A program made the position numbers and the translations under genes. A stretch of 64,000 bases of DNA, from the NCBI GenBank assembly GCA_036426205.1, contig CM071568.1, positions 42,708,723 to 42,772,722 on the forward strand. Reading direction: 5' to 3'. Under the pieces are notes generated by a model. That model was not told the origin of the DNA. It was given only the letters and a program-made list of their open reading frames with translations, and ran no database searches. This document shows positions 47,523 to 58,545 of the stretch, piece by piece. Numbering within the stretch: position 1 is the stretch's first letter; every line of letters starts with the position of its first letter. This DNA is from Ascaphus truei. Lineage: Eukaryota; Chordata; Amphibia; Anura; Ascaphidae.

Positions 47523-47787
47523 ACGAGGATTTTACCCATGTGGCCCGAATCTGTTTTTCTTGGAGCAGTTCGGCCCTTCTCGCTTTACAAGTTGTGCAGG
47601 CCTGATGTAAATGAATGTAACGCACACATGCCTCAGGGGATCATAACATCACAGAAACCACTTCAACTCTACCTATCATAATATTCATCATCAAAAACAC
47701 AACAAATACAACCAGCAAAGAATAATTTGTAGGACCGAATTCCTGAGTAAACGTGGGGGGGGGGGGGGAAACTTTTATTCCTTCCAG

Positions 47788-48118
47788 TACAGTGGTGGCC
47801 AAACTGTGGCCCTGGCGACCACCAAGTGTCCCGCAGCGGCATTTGAGGTGGCCTGCGTGATCCTCCAGGGGATCAGTCTCTTCTTGCATCGGAAGTCGCG
47901 ATGGATGGCGTGTGAAGAGGCTGATCCCTGGAGGATCCGCTGCCACCGCACCCCCAAGGTAAAACGGAGTGAGGGGAGGGGGGTGAAATAAGGAAAGAAA
48001 GAAAGAAAGAAAGGAGAGACTTTATCATTAACCCTTTGCGGTCCAATTAATTTTCATTAAGTGCGCCAGTAGGTCTAATTTAATTTTCGGGGGAAAAAAA
48101 ACACATACAGCTTTTTTT
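47788..48118. other. Possible hAT-type MITE end, (GAAA)n, unassigned
   Basis: CAGTGGTGGCCAAACTGTGG at 47791 resembles one hAT-MITE end, but the other end is not found. (GAAA)n at 47994-48013. Confidence 0.35.
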
Positions 48119-48119
48119 T

Positions 48120-48780
48120 TTGCACACAAACTCACAGCACACACTCACTGCACAGCGCGCACACTCACTGCACAGCGCGCACACTCACTGCACAGCGCGC
48201 GCACACACAGAGAGCACACACAGAGTGCACACAAACTGCGCGCACACTCACTACACTGCACGCACACACTGCAGACGCACGCACGCCTCACAGCACGCAC
48301 ACACTGCAGACGCACGCACGCCTCACAGCACGCACACACTGCACAGACGCACGCCTCACAGCACGCACACACTGCACAGACGCACGCACGCCTCACAGCA
48401 CGCACTCACTGCACAGACGCACGCACGCCTCACAGCACGTCACTCACTGCACAGACGCACGCACGCCTCACAGCACGCACTACTGCACAGACGCACGCAT
48501 GCCTCACACCATGCACTCACTGCACAGCACGCACAGCACACACTGCGCGCGCGCACACACACACACTACTCACAGCACACACTCACTACATGCACACACT
48601 GCACAGACGCATGCATGCACGCCTCACAGCACGCACTCACTGCACAGACGCACGCACGCCTCACAGCACGCACTCACTGCACAGACGCACGCACGCCTCA
48701 CAGCACGCACTCACTGCACAGACGCACGCACGCACTGCACAGCATGCCTCACAACACGCACATACTCACTGCGTGCGCGC
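48120..48780. repeat. CA-rich minisatellite, about 36-bp unit
   Basis: Units of ACGCACGCCTCACAGCACGC and ACTCACTGCACAG repeat about fifteen times. Both strands are open for hundreds of codons only because the repeat lacks stops. Confidence 0.9.
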
Positions 48781-48837
48781 GCGCACACACACTGCACAAC
48801 ACTGCACACACTGCACACGCAAAACACTGCACACACA

Positions 48838-48987
<150 letters not shown>

Positions 48988-49329
48988 CCCCCACCTCAGG
49001 TTGTCAGCTGCTTGGAGTGTCGATAGGGTGCCTGAACGGGGATCGGTTGCCAGGCTGTGGGGTCGGTGCAGGACTGGGGGGGGAGGAGGTGAGCGGATCG
49101 GCGCAGGGCTGGTCGGATCGGCGCAGGGCTGGTCGGATCGGCGCAGGGCTGGTGGGATGGGCGGGTCGGCGCAAGGGCCATCAGTGCGGCCCATCAGTGC
49201 GGTGCAAGGGGAATGCGGGGATGTGCTGCCGGCGCCTCACTCCACACTCCACACCTTCCCCCCCCCTCCTCCCGATCCGACATTGGACCGTAACTGGCAA
49301 AATATTAGTGTCGGATATATTCCGACGTT

Positions 49330-50745
49330 GGACCGGAAAGGGTTAAACACATCCACAACAAGGGCAAAATCTTTGCTTGATTTGTGGACTTTAAAAAGTC
49401 CTCCGACTCCATCTGGCATCCAGGTCTGTTGCTGAAAATACTAGAGAGCGGAATAGGGGGGAGAATATACGACACCATCAAAAGTATGTACTCTGAAAAC
49501 AAATGCTGCGTTTAAGTTAATAACAAAAGGACAGACATCTTCCATCAAGGCCTGCAGCCTGATCCCACACTTTTTAATATATACATGAATGAGCTCGCAG
49601 CAGCCCTAGAATCCTCCTCAACACCTCCTCAACTTGGCTGGCACAGAGATTAAGTCTCTACTATATGCAGGCGTTCTGCTCCTGCTGTCACCAACAGAAC
49701 AGGCCCTAAAAACACAAACTGGCAATACTAGAAAAAGGTCAGCCAGACTTGTGCACTCTGTGAACCGAGAAAAAAAAAAACAGAATACTGAATGGTATTC
49801 CAGGAAAAAAAAAATGGAGAATCATCCAACCATATTGCAATGCACTGGAACAGACATAGAGCTACACATACCTAGGTCTAACAATCAGCTCGTCAGGGAA
49901 ATTCAACCTGTCCATAAATACACTGGAGGTGAAAGCCCGCAGAGCATTCTATGCAATAAGGAAACAGCTGTACCACCTAAAACCACCAATAAGAGTGGAT
50001 GAAAAAATTCAACATCATCATCACACCCATCCTTCTGTATGGCAGCAAGGTGGGGGGCCCTGTGACCTACCCAGACTCCACAAAATGGGATACCAGCCCA
50101 ACCGAAATACTGCATCTGGAATTCTGCAAAACACCTCCAAGTACACAGGAGTAAAACAAACAATGCTTGCCGGGCTGAGCCGCTTTCCTCTACTGCTCAC
50201 TGTACAGAAGAGAGCACTGACATTCTGGGCTCACCTAAACAACAGCCATCCGCAGTCTTACTGCTACAGAGCAATGAGAAGCCAGGAGCGCCTCACTAAA
50301 TAAACCCTGTGCCACCAAAGAATTTGTCCTCTCACTCCACAACAAAACCCCACACAGATCAATAGCCTGCCGAAAAAAACAAATGAACTCAATTGCCAGT
50401 GAAATGAAGGAGCAATATGGGACTATGGGAAAATGATATCCAACGCTCAAAGAAGCTGGAGACCTACCACAGCCTATAGAGAGAATACACTCTGGCACCC
50501 TAACTAATGAAGGTAAAAGCAGAGACAGACCTTGTGCCAGTACTGAATGAGTGCCCACAGCCTGGAAATAGAAACAGGCAGACACCGACAAAACTGGAAG
50601 CCCCAGGAGAGGACAATGTGCCAGCGATGTGAGCTAGGAGGTACACAATACTCTGAAGTGAGGAGTGCCCACTTGGAGAAACTCACAGCTCTTATCCAGA
50701 ACTTTAATCAAATAGAATCTGCCTGTATTTTTAAGTATTCAATCT
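49330..50745 (+). mobile_element. Non-LTR retrotransposon relic (RT to C-terminal finger)
   Basis: Broken plus-strand frames encode pieces of a reverse transcriptase: a PTLFNIYMNELAAALESS region (49570), LLYAGVLLLLSPTEQALK (49655; the YADD catalytic box reads YAGV), and KARRAFYAIRKQLYHLKPP (49932). A C-terminal HSLEIETGRHRQNWKPQERT stretch (50555) is followed by CQRCELGGTQYSE, resembling the zinc-finger tail of I/Jockey-type elements. Frameshifts and stops are frequent. There is no sign of an intact ORF. Confidence 0.75.
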
Positions 50746-50925
50746 GAATGCAGATATTGGTGTGCGGACCGTATTTTGTCAAAATAATCCACAGAATTCC
50801 AGGAAACTAGTTTTGACAGTTTTGCCCATTCCTATTGGTCACCCCTCTGTGATGCACAGGGGATATTTCAAGAATGTAAGGATTTCTTGGAGGCTGACAG
50901 CCCATGACCTGGCTATCGTCTATAG

Positions 50926-51229
50926 CAGCGGTGCGCAAACTGTGGGGCGCGACCCCCAGGGGGGGCGCGACACTGCCGACGGGGGGCGCGGGGTTTACAG
51001 AGGCCCCGCGCGCTTCCCGAAGGCACTTAAATTAAGTGCCAGGGGAGCTGCAGGGCCTCTGTAAACCTAACTTACCGTGGCTCCGGCGGCTTCCTCCCTG
51101 TGTCGCCATGGCAACGCGGCGTCAAAATGACGCTGCGAGGTCATGTGACGTCACGTTGCGTCATTACGCCGGAGCGCGGGTAAGTTGGGGTTGGGAGGGG
51201 GCGCAGGGAAAAAAGTTTGCGCCCCCCTG
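50926..51229. mobile_element. hAT MITE with perfect 8-bp target duplication
   Basis: GTCTATAG flanks both sides (50918-50925, 51230-51237). The ends CAGCGGTGCGCAAACT and, inverted, AGTTTGCGCCCCCCTG are imperfect inverted repeats. The 304-bp GC-rich interior contains TTTACAGAGGCCCCGCGCG and its partner GCAGGGCCTCTGTAAACC as an inner hairpin, and TGACGTCACGTTGCGTCA. No transposase. Confidence 0.93.
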
Positions 51230-51237
51230 GTCTATAG

Positions 51238-52190
51238 CCTTCCAAACTATACCTTTTTCACTTTTAGTGAACCACCAGTGATAGCCCCAGGTTAGCCCAC
51301 TTTCTAGATCAACACAGACACAGGAAGGGTATTGCCTGTCAAAACAGAATTTGTAACCAACGTTAACCCCTGAAGTACCAGGGGGGGGGGGGGGCTGTTT
51401 TAAAAAAAATATTGTTTAACATATTGCAGTTATGAATGTCTATAAAAAAAATAAAGAAGAATACATACAGTCACTATGTTGCCACTTTGGTGATATTGTT
51501 TATATGGCGCAGAACAGTCCAGGTATCATTGTAATTTCACATAAATAACTCTCCATACATGGCAGAAAGATGTAATGTACTGGCAGCCAGTTGGAAAGCA
51601 GAGAGATACAGAACACTCAACATGGCACCACACAGTGGAAAAATCACAAAAGTTCATTACTTTTAATGTACCTTCATTATTCTATCAGTACTTAGATTGT
51701 AAGCTCTTCAGGACAAGGACTCCTTTTCCTATTGTTATGTCTGAAGCGCTTTTTCCCATTATGATTTATAATATTATGTCACATGTATTACTGGTGTAAA
51801 GCGCCGAGTACCTTGATGGCACTTGTACTGTACATATAATATTTGGTTAATTCTTATAGTATTAAAAACACACACACGAAAAGATTCAAAGATTCAAATT
51901 ACCATTTTCCTTAACTGGGGTCTAGCCTGCCCTCAACTCAGTGAATGCCACAGTGCAACAGCCCCTCTGTCAAGCCGCTATCATGTGATCGCTCCTAAGC
52001 GATCGCACCCAGTGACACGAATGCAAGAGGAGGGTCCTCTTTCAAGCATAAAAAACAGAAACCGTGAGTAAAAGGAGAAAAGAGCGCAAAAAATACTGTG
52101 AATATGAACAAAGGATACTTATAGTCCCGAATACAAGTATATGAGATTTTGATGGGTGCAGCAAAGGGTAGTTGGTGGGTTCTTCAACCA
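51238..52190. other. Unassigned, with a SINE-type tail
   Basis: TTAGATTGTAAGCTCTTCAG (51690) and GGTGTAAAGCGCCGAG (51793) match frog SINE/LINE tails. The rest shows nothing recognisable. Confidence 0.45.
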
Positions 52191-52203
52191 CTAGAAATTA
52201 TGT

Positions 52204-53457
52204 AGCGTAGGAGGACCCAATGCGCGTTCACATCCAGATATGAAAAAAAGGAGAAGAAAAAAAAAGGGGGGGGGGGAGGAAGAGAAAACACAATAGTGTA
52301 ATCCTATATGGCATCAGTTTAAATAGAAATGGTAGTGTGCACTCACATTTAGTAATGTCAAACAGGCGTTTCGGTTAATCAGTTTAACCAGACTATTGTT
52401 GAAGAGTGTCTGATGTCAGGATGCTTCTGATGGTGTATATGGTCTCTGACGACAGGATACTCCCGATATCTTGCAAACTCACGGATAGCAGGATATTTGG
52501 GAGATATAGAAAAGAAAAAACACACACATAGTGTAACACTGTATAGATTAAAGGTGATCTATAACCATATAGTATATCCACTCACATTGTGTATTCTGAT
52601 AATACGCTTTCAGGTTGTTAAAGTAACCAACGTATGACGTCTTCTGGAATCACAGGATATTCCCGGCAAAGGATACCGGAAAAGGTGTAAAAAACTTTAT
52701 GGATGACTAAAAATGAAGCACTTACAGAGCTTTAGAAAGCCCCCTGAAGAAGTCCAATCCAATAGGACGAAATGCGTTGAGGCACATAGGAACCAATTGC
52801 TGCACTATATAGACCCTGAAGAGCGGTCTGAAGCTCTGTACCCCCTCAGTGTGGTATCCCCCAGTGTATGGCCATCACTGGGTTTTACTGAGAGTGGGGA
52901 CGCAGTTGTTTTGGACTTCCTTTGGCTGTTTGTATATACAGCTCTGCAAGTGCTTCCTTTTTATTTATTCATAAAGTTTTTTACACCTTTTCCTGCATCC
53001 TTTTCCTCCTTTGCCGGGAATATCCTGTGATTCCAGAAGACGTCATAAGTTGGTTACTTTAACAACCTAAAAGCGTATTATCAGAATACACAATGTGAAT
53101 GGATATACTATATAGTTATAGATCACCTTTAATCTATACAGTGTTACACTGTGTTTTTTCTGTTCTATATCTCCCTAATATCCTGCCATCCGTGAGTTTG
53201 CAAGATATCGGGAGTATCCTGTCGTCAGAGACCATATACACCATCAGAAGCATCCTGACATCAGACACTCTTCAACAATAGTCTGGTTAAACTGATTAAC
53301 CGAAACGCCTGTTTGACCTTACTAAATGTGAGTGCACTACCACTTCCATTTAAACTGATGCCATATAGGATTACACTATTGTGTTTTCTCTTCCCCCCCC
53401 CCCCTTTTTTTCATATTATCTGGATGTGAGCGCGCATTGGATCCTACTACTTTACAT
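52204..53457. mobile_element. Near-perfect foldback element with about 530-bp arms
   Basis: The left arm 52204-52734 is inverted at 52939-53457 with few differences, for example CCGATATCTTGCAAACTCAC (52463) against GTGAGTTTGCAAGATATCGG (53192). The 200-bp loop begins with a hammerhead-like motif. Each arm also carries TTAACCGAAACGCCTG (plus strand at 53298, minus at 52370). No coding frame. Confidence 0.9.
52744..52778 (+). ncRNA. Hammerhead-ribozyme-like motif in the foldback loop
   Basis: CTGAAGA (exact CTGANGA match, 52744-52750), one extra A, hairpin GTCC/GGAC (52752-52755 with 52765-52768), GAA, palindrome-like ATGCGT and T. GCCC before the box can pair with GAGGC after the putative cleavage site. 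Confidence 0.45.
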
Positions 53458-53718
53458 AAAAAACAGAAAACATTAAAAATTATCAAGTTAATCTACTTTA
53501 TTGCAACTCCAGTACCTTTGCATCTTTAACATTGCATTGCTTTTTGGTTGCGTGATAAATTGTCTCGTCCCCCATAATGCAGTAGAAAACTGTATTCAAT
53601 TATGCTGCATGTTCTGCTTTCATTTCTCCGTAACACCGAGTTTTATTCCAATGATTAAACCAAAATCAGAAATGCGGCACTAAAAATCGAAGAAACATTA
53701 AAGAGAAGAAATGCTTAC

Positions 53719-53901
53719 CTCCATCCGAAGAGCTGCACTATCTTGATCATAGTGCTCCATCAAATTCGGAAAGAATGTCATGTTATAGCTCATGCCCATA
53801 CATCTGGGCACTGTAATGGGTTCACAAGTGAACTGGCTGTGACATTGCACCAAGGGAAGACACAAGGTGCACAGCAAAGCAATCCCAGAAAAGCGCATCA
53901 T
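53719..53901 (-). CDS. FZD6: Frizzled-6, first coding exon (signal peptide and N-terminal half of CRD)
   Basis: Frizzled-6 is a seven-pass Wnt receptor of the plasma membrane, best known for planar cell polarity and for modulating beta-catenin signalling. This exon encodes residues 1-61: a hydrophobic signal peptide (about residues 1-20) and the start of the extracellular cysteine-rich domain, with [11 protein letters not shown] and an N-glycosylation site in NMTFF, closely matching vertebrate FZD6. The donor is GAG|GTAAGC and the exon ends in phase 0, fitting the next coding exon. I chose the ATG at 53901 (A at -3) because the peptide then begins at a normal signal sequence. An in-frame ATG at 53931 would add ten residues. 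The acceptor is probably at 53941/53942 (CTTTCAG|G), giving a short 5' UTR; a second candidate is at 54006/54007 with a better pyrimidine tract. Identity is very secure; the exact start is less so. Confidence 0.95.
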
Positions 53902-53941
53902 TCTTCCAAAGTAGAATGTCAGTCCTCGCATGTAATAATTC

Positions 53942-53998
53942 CTGAAAGAGCTGCTCCGAGCTTGATCAGGACTGCTCCGAGCTTGATCAGGAGTGAGA
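53942..53998. repeat. 21-bp tandem duplication beside the FZD6 exon acceptor
   Basis: CTGCTCCGAGCTTGATCAGG plus A occurs twice in a row (about 53950-53991). On the gene strand it replaces the normal pyrimidine tract upstream of CTTTCAG. Confidence 0.9.
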
Positions 53999-54009
53999 CA
54001 TCCAAACTG

Positions 54010-54750
54010 AGATTTATTACACGAGGGAAAGCGGTGACATGGTCCCACGGCCAACTTCCCAGGGCGATTTTATGGCCTCGGGTAAAGGAAATCTATAGTG
54101 TTCATTTTTAGCAGACATCCTGTTAATATAAAAAGACAAGAACGAAATTAGCGATGACAAAGCGGTTGGCAGAAATCTACATCCTGTCTGGCACATGAAC
54201 ATGCAAGTAGCCCAGCGGTGCCATAAATTAACTTCCAAGACCTAACTTTTAAGGTTACTTCTCAGGAGAAGGGAGGAGTATCAACTAGTACTCAGGAACA
54301 GCTGGGGGTCATTGTACATGTCCCCAAGTCTCAGACACCAAAAACTTGGCCAAAATCAGTGCCTTCAATGATTTACGGTCTTTCCTACTATAGCATGATA
54401 TTAGCAGGTTTCAGTGGAAAGTATTATCAGTGTTATAACCACAACTTGCCCAAAGAAAATGTTCAGTATAGCATTACAGAAAGTTTATAAGCAAAAAGGT
54501 ACTGTGCCTTCTATAAATTTACAATGTCTTCAAACTATTGTACTATCAAACTACAAACTATTGCATCCACTATTAACTTTGGGGAAGGAGTGACCTACAG
54601 TATTAACAATGGTTCAATTTTTAATGAAGAACTTTGTTTGTATACCAGGGTCGGCACCTTGTGACTGAGGACTTTAAACTCAGGTACCAACGTTCTAGAC
54701 AAGTAGCTCTATCGGGCACCAATTCTCCGGCATTTCTCCTGTATACGCCA
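54010..54750. other. Upstream of first FZD6 coding exon, no feature seen
   Basis: No convincing 5' UTR exon, CpG island or promoter is visible; AT-rich unique sequence. Confidence 0.4.
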
Positions 54751-54753
54751 TCG

Positions 54754-54917
54754 CAGGAGTGGCAAACTCAAGTCCACAAGGGCCACCAACAGGTCAGGTT
54801 TTAGAGGATATCCCTGCTTCAGCACAGGTCTTCAACTGAACCACTTGTGCCTCAGCAGGGATATCCTTAAAACCTGACCTGTCGGTGGCCCTTGAGGACT
54901 GGAGTTGGCTACTTGTG
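54754..54917. mobile_element. Hairpin MITE related to the 10180 element
   Basis: Almost fully self-complementary: AGGGCCACCAACAGGTCAGG pairs with CCTGACCTGTCGGTGGCCCT, and AGGATATCCCTGCTTCAGCA with CCTCAGCAGGGATATCCT. The ends (CAGGAGTGGCAAACTCAAGT / CTGGAGTTGGCTACTTGTG) are hAT-like. Target duplication is not evident. Confidence 0.8.
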
Positions 54918-55613
54918 CTCGAATGCCCGTAAAGCTCCATTTACCTCAATGGAGCTTTCTGTGCAATAGTGCCAGATCAGCGCCATCTCAGTTTAAAGAG
55001 CACGGGCCTCTAAAAGTAAACTGCGTATGCAAAATAATATGTAAACATGGTAATGTGTCCAAGGACAGATCTGATAAGAACAACTTAGCGGGTGTAAGCT
55101 CTGAGAGGAGATCCTAGATATAGTGCACGCCTAACAATAGTGGGAGGATCATAAAAATTAACCTTTAATATGGATATTAAAATAATGGAGACTTACAACT
55201 GTACTCTATACTCTACTTCAACACACAAACATAAGTTGCGACATTGACCAACAACTGAATGTGATTAAACAAAGTGACTAAACATAACAAAATCTGAGCA
55301 GCCTATATATTTATGTATACATCTATAGGAGGCAGAAAAGAATGGAGATAATATATTCCAGATCTGACCTAGGTGAGTATTAATTATACAAAAATTGATA
55401 CTTAGTCTACTTGTTATGGTTTAGATGAATGATGTGTACATAAAATCGCTCATTTAAACGCGAGAGCGAGGCAGACAGACTACGGTGTACGTCTCCCTTG
55501 CTTCTCGCTGTAGCAGGGCTTTATCCCAGTTTCCCCTCCTGATGTTTTGGGGGAATACCGTCAATCCCTTGAAAACTCAAGCGTTTTGATGTTACCCTCA
55601 AACAGATCTCTTA

Positions 55614-56008
55614 GGCCTCGTTCAGGGTGCCAGCTGCAGGACTCGGAGGGAGGGCGTGATTGAGGCAGTGCTGCAGTTTGCTGGGCGATCTGTGTTTATC
55701 CCCCAGCAGACTTTTCAGCGGGGGGGGGGGGGGGGGCAGGGTTACATACAGCAGGGTAAGTATCCAAGTTGCAGTAATGAAATCATTTTGAAGAATGATT
55801 TCATTGGCTGCCTAGGTCCCTGTGACGCTGCTGCAGCTCCAAAAAACGAAATTTTCGTTTATTGAAACTGTAGTCAGCTTCAACTCCTGGCTTCGGAGAC
55901 AGGGCGGTGCTACCCTGAAAACCAGTATTCAAATTGAATACTTTGTTTCTCACGGCAGCACGCACGGCAGCACGCCCTCCCTCCGAAGCCAGCACCCTGA
56001 ACGAGGCC
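55614..56008. mobile_element. PIF/Harbinger-type MITE
   Basis: Flanked by TTA (55611-55613, 56009-56011). The ends GGCCTCGTTCAGGGTGC and GCACCCTGAACGAGGCC are perfect 17-bp inverted repeats, with CGGAGGGAGGGCGTG / CACGCCCTCCCTCCG further in. A G run at 55720-55736 interrupts it. No transposase. Confidence 0.88.
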
Positions 56009-56439
56009 TTACGTGGCATGAGATAGGTGTATCTATACAGTTGCAGATGGAAGCCACATGCTCTAAAATTAGTCTTCTGAATTGCCTCCTAGTTTTTTCT
56101 ACATGCAGTATATATTTCATGCCACATTCACATGTGGCCATGTAGATTATTCCTACTGTCTTACAGTTAGATGTTTAATAACAACATTCTTTACTCCGTT
56201 TGGTCAGTGAAGTTGTTACTTGTTTTGGAGGTGGTCACATGCTTTGCAGCCGTCACATTTAAAAACAGCCTTTTGTGTGTTTCTATAGCCACGCAAGGTT
56301 GCTGCATTAAGCATTCCTTCCTTTCACCGATCTTACTACATTTCATCGCTTTGCCTTACTATAGCACTACTGGTAATAAAAACTATACCAATTACCACAA
56401 AGTTCCTAAGCTTACGCATTGAATTAGGGGGAGGATATA

Positions 56440-56637
56440 CAGCTCAACCCCGTTATAACGCGATGCAAGCGTGGCTCCCAATCTCTGTATTTATGAATAC
56501 TTTACAACACGATTATTGGTATCTTAAATACTTTATTGTACATTGCATACAATTGTACATTATTTCTAACGCGATCCGCTTATAACGCGATGACATTCTT
56601 TGGATCCCAAGCACAGCGTTATAACGGGGTTGCGCTG
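56440..56637. mobile_element. Tc1/mariner-type MITE, copy 2 (TA target site)
   Basis: CAGCTCAACCCCGTTATAAC at the left and its near-complement at the right, flanked by TA (56438-56439, 56638-56639). It is a relative of 3998-4227 in opposite overall orientation, sharing ACGATTATTGGTATCTTAAA and its complement. Confidence 0.85.
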
Positions 56638-57139
56638 TACTATATCACTGCACTGCTGTCAAACTGGATGAGACAACAGTTACTGCCGTTAGAGGCTGCT
56701 TAGATTTTATGTTATGTATAGTCACTTTTTGAAGTGAAACTTCTTTAAATGGCAGCTAGTAAATTTTTATGGAACAAAACTCCTTCATGGAGATGAAAAT
56801 GTGCCAGCTGCGCATGCGCAGAAGCGTCCGTTGAATCGCGCGCAAGCGCAGACGTGGCGATCACCGCCAGCACAGAGGCGTGAACACACGCTTAAAGCGG
56901 CTGTAGTGTGTGTGTGTGTGTGTGTATATACACATACCCAAAGAAAAGGAACAGTGATATTAGAGCAATTTCCAGCGAGTACAAATATAGAAGTGCAAAT
57001 CGCCAGTTTTTATTACAAATGGTACATTTGTAAAAAAAAAAATAATTGCTAAGTGCAAAAGATACCAGGCATGTAAACGTAGAGCACATGAATTCTATAT
57101 ATAGATTATTATAATAGTCACTGTAATGATTATAACAAT

Positions 57140-57440
57140 GTGTGCCGAGCACGCGCATTGTAAGTGTAACTTCTTTGCATTTTGTCACCGAAATTGTATT
57201 TTGATTTATACGATTTTGATTGAATGAAAGACTTTAGAGTAACGGCATTTAGATACTCAACTAAATAATGATACATATGTTTTGGATTGTAAAGTATCTA
57301 AAATGCCGTAAATCTCAAAAGTCTTTCATTCAATCAAAATCATATAAATCAAAATACAATTTCGGTGACAAAATGCAAAGAGGTTTCACTTACAATGCGC
57401 GTGCTCCGCACACACCCACTCTTTTTAATCACATTAAGTT
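57140..57440. mobile_element. Foldback with about 100-bp arms
   Basis: TTTGATTGAATGAAAGACTT (57217) pairs with AGTCTTTCATTCAATCAAAA (57318). The arms extend outward through TTTGTCACCGAAATTGTATT and inward through ACGGCATTTAGATAC, with a loop near 57270. Confidence 0.85.
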
Positions 57441-57967
57441 GTTGGTCACTGTCACAACTTGTGTTTATATGTGTGTATGTATTGAAATACTCTTCACTAA
57501 GCTATAGAGTACAGTTGCATGTCTCCATTATTAATATCCATATTAAAGGCTAATTTTTATTCCCATCCCACTATTGTTAGGCGTGCGCTATTACAGGATC
57601 TCCTCCCTGGGCTTACACCCGCAAAATTGTTCTTATCAGGTTTATTAGATCCTAAGCAGCACCCTTTATGGATTTCTTTCTACATCAGGTAAGCAAGACC
57701 ACCCAGTTATTAACTGGACGTATATCGGTACATGGACTGAACTACTTGGGGGGAAAAAAAATATGTCAGCTGCTGAGAATTCAAAGTTTCTACTGTACTC
57801 AAGGTCAAAATAAACATAACAAAATGCCCTTGATACTAGATATCAGGTCTTCCTTTCCAGTAACTTCCCATTCACTCATTCAATTCTAAAAACAAACTTA
57901 ATGTCTGTAAATATGTATTTCTATATATGCATCTATAAAACAGCCACCGTGCATGTAGAACATAGAG

Positions 57968-58300
57968 CAGCGGTCCGCAAAGTGGGGGGCGCGAGACTCG
58001 CTGCGGGGGGTGCCGGGTTTACAGAGGCCCCCGCACGCTTCCCGTAGGCATTTAAATTAATGCCGGGGGGGGCTGCAGGGCCTCTGTAAACCTTACTTAC
58101 CTTGATTAAGACGCTCCTGGGGAAGTGTCACCATGGCAACACTGCGTCAAATGACGCTGCGGGTCATGTGACGTCACGTTGCCATGACGCCAGGACATCT
58201 GAATCAATGTAAGGGGAGGGGGGGGGCGTGCGAGGAGAGGGGGAAAGCCAGAGGGGGGGCGCAGGTGAAAAAGATGTCTGTTAGCCGCAACCTGCGCCGC
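57968..58300. mobile_element. hAT MITE, diverged relative of 50926
   Basis: Shares the left end CAGCGGTCCGCAAAGTGGGG, TTTACAGAGGCCCCCGC, GGGCCTCTGTAAACCT and CATGTGACGTCACGTTG with the 50926 copy. The right end is disturbed by GGGG-rich sequence, and no target duplication is visible. Confidence 0.75.
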
Positions 58301-58545
58301 TAGGAAGGGAAACACCGAAGGGACCGTCTCCCGGCTCCATTCCCGTGACTAGCGGTATACACATTAGAATGTTATTACGCTCCAAAATGTTAAACCTAAA
58401 CATGTAATAATAAACATGTTGAATAGTTGAGGAAAGATACAGTCAAATCTAGGTACTACAGAGAGAAAAACCTAAATAAAAAAAAAGTGTCTGCACTAAC
58501 AGACAGTAAAACACAGTAGGAATGTTAGTTGACACGTCCCTAATT

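Larger units (their letters stand above)
55075..57640. mobile_element. Large foldback carrying nested MITEs
   Basis: The left arm 55075-55275 (GATAAGAACAACTTAGCGGG, GCACGCCTAACAATAGTGGG, AATATGGATATTAAAATAAT) is inverted at 57420-57640. Between the arms lie a Harbinger-type MITE, a mariner-type MITE, and a second foldback (57140-57440). The last shares its block with the 28190 element. Confidence 0.7.

Noticed and set aside
46694..47625. Two 281-codon Pro/His/Ser-rich open frames
   Set aside because: Translation of GAT and GGTGCAGG repeats on the opposite strand.
48250..48780. CRISPR-like regularly spaced repeats
   Set aside because: Repeat and spacer are not distinguishable, units vary in length, and the genome is a vertebrate one; this is a minisatellite.
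53285..53320. Further hammerhead-like copy (TTAACCGAAACGCCTG in both foldback arms)
   Set aside because: A 6-bp hairpin and GAA are present, but no CTGANGA box precedes it and the following bases are not palindromic.
56801..56940. CpG-rich patch as a possible FZD6 promoter
   Set aside because: Too short, inside a foldback repeat region, with no initiator or conserved element visible.
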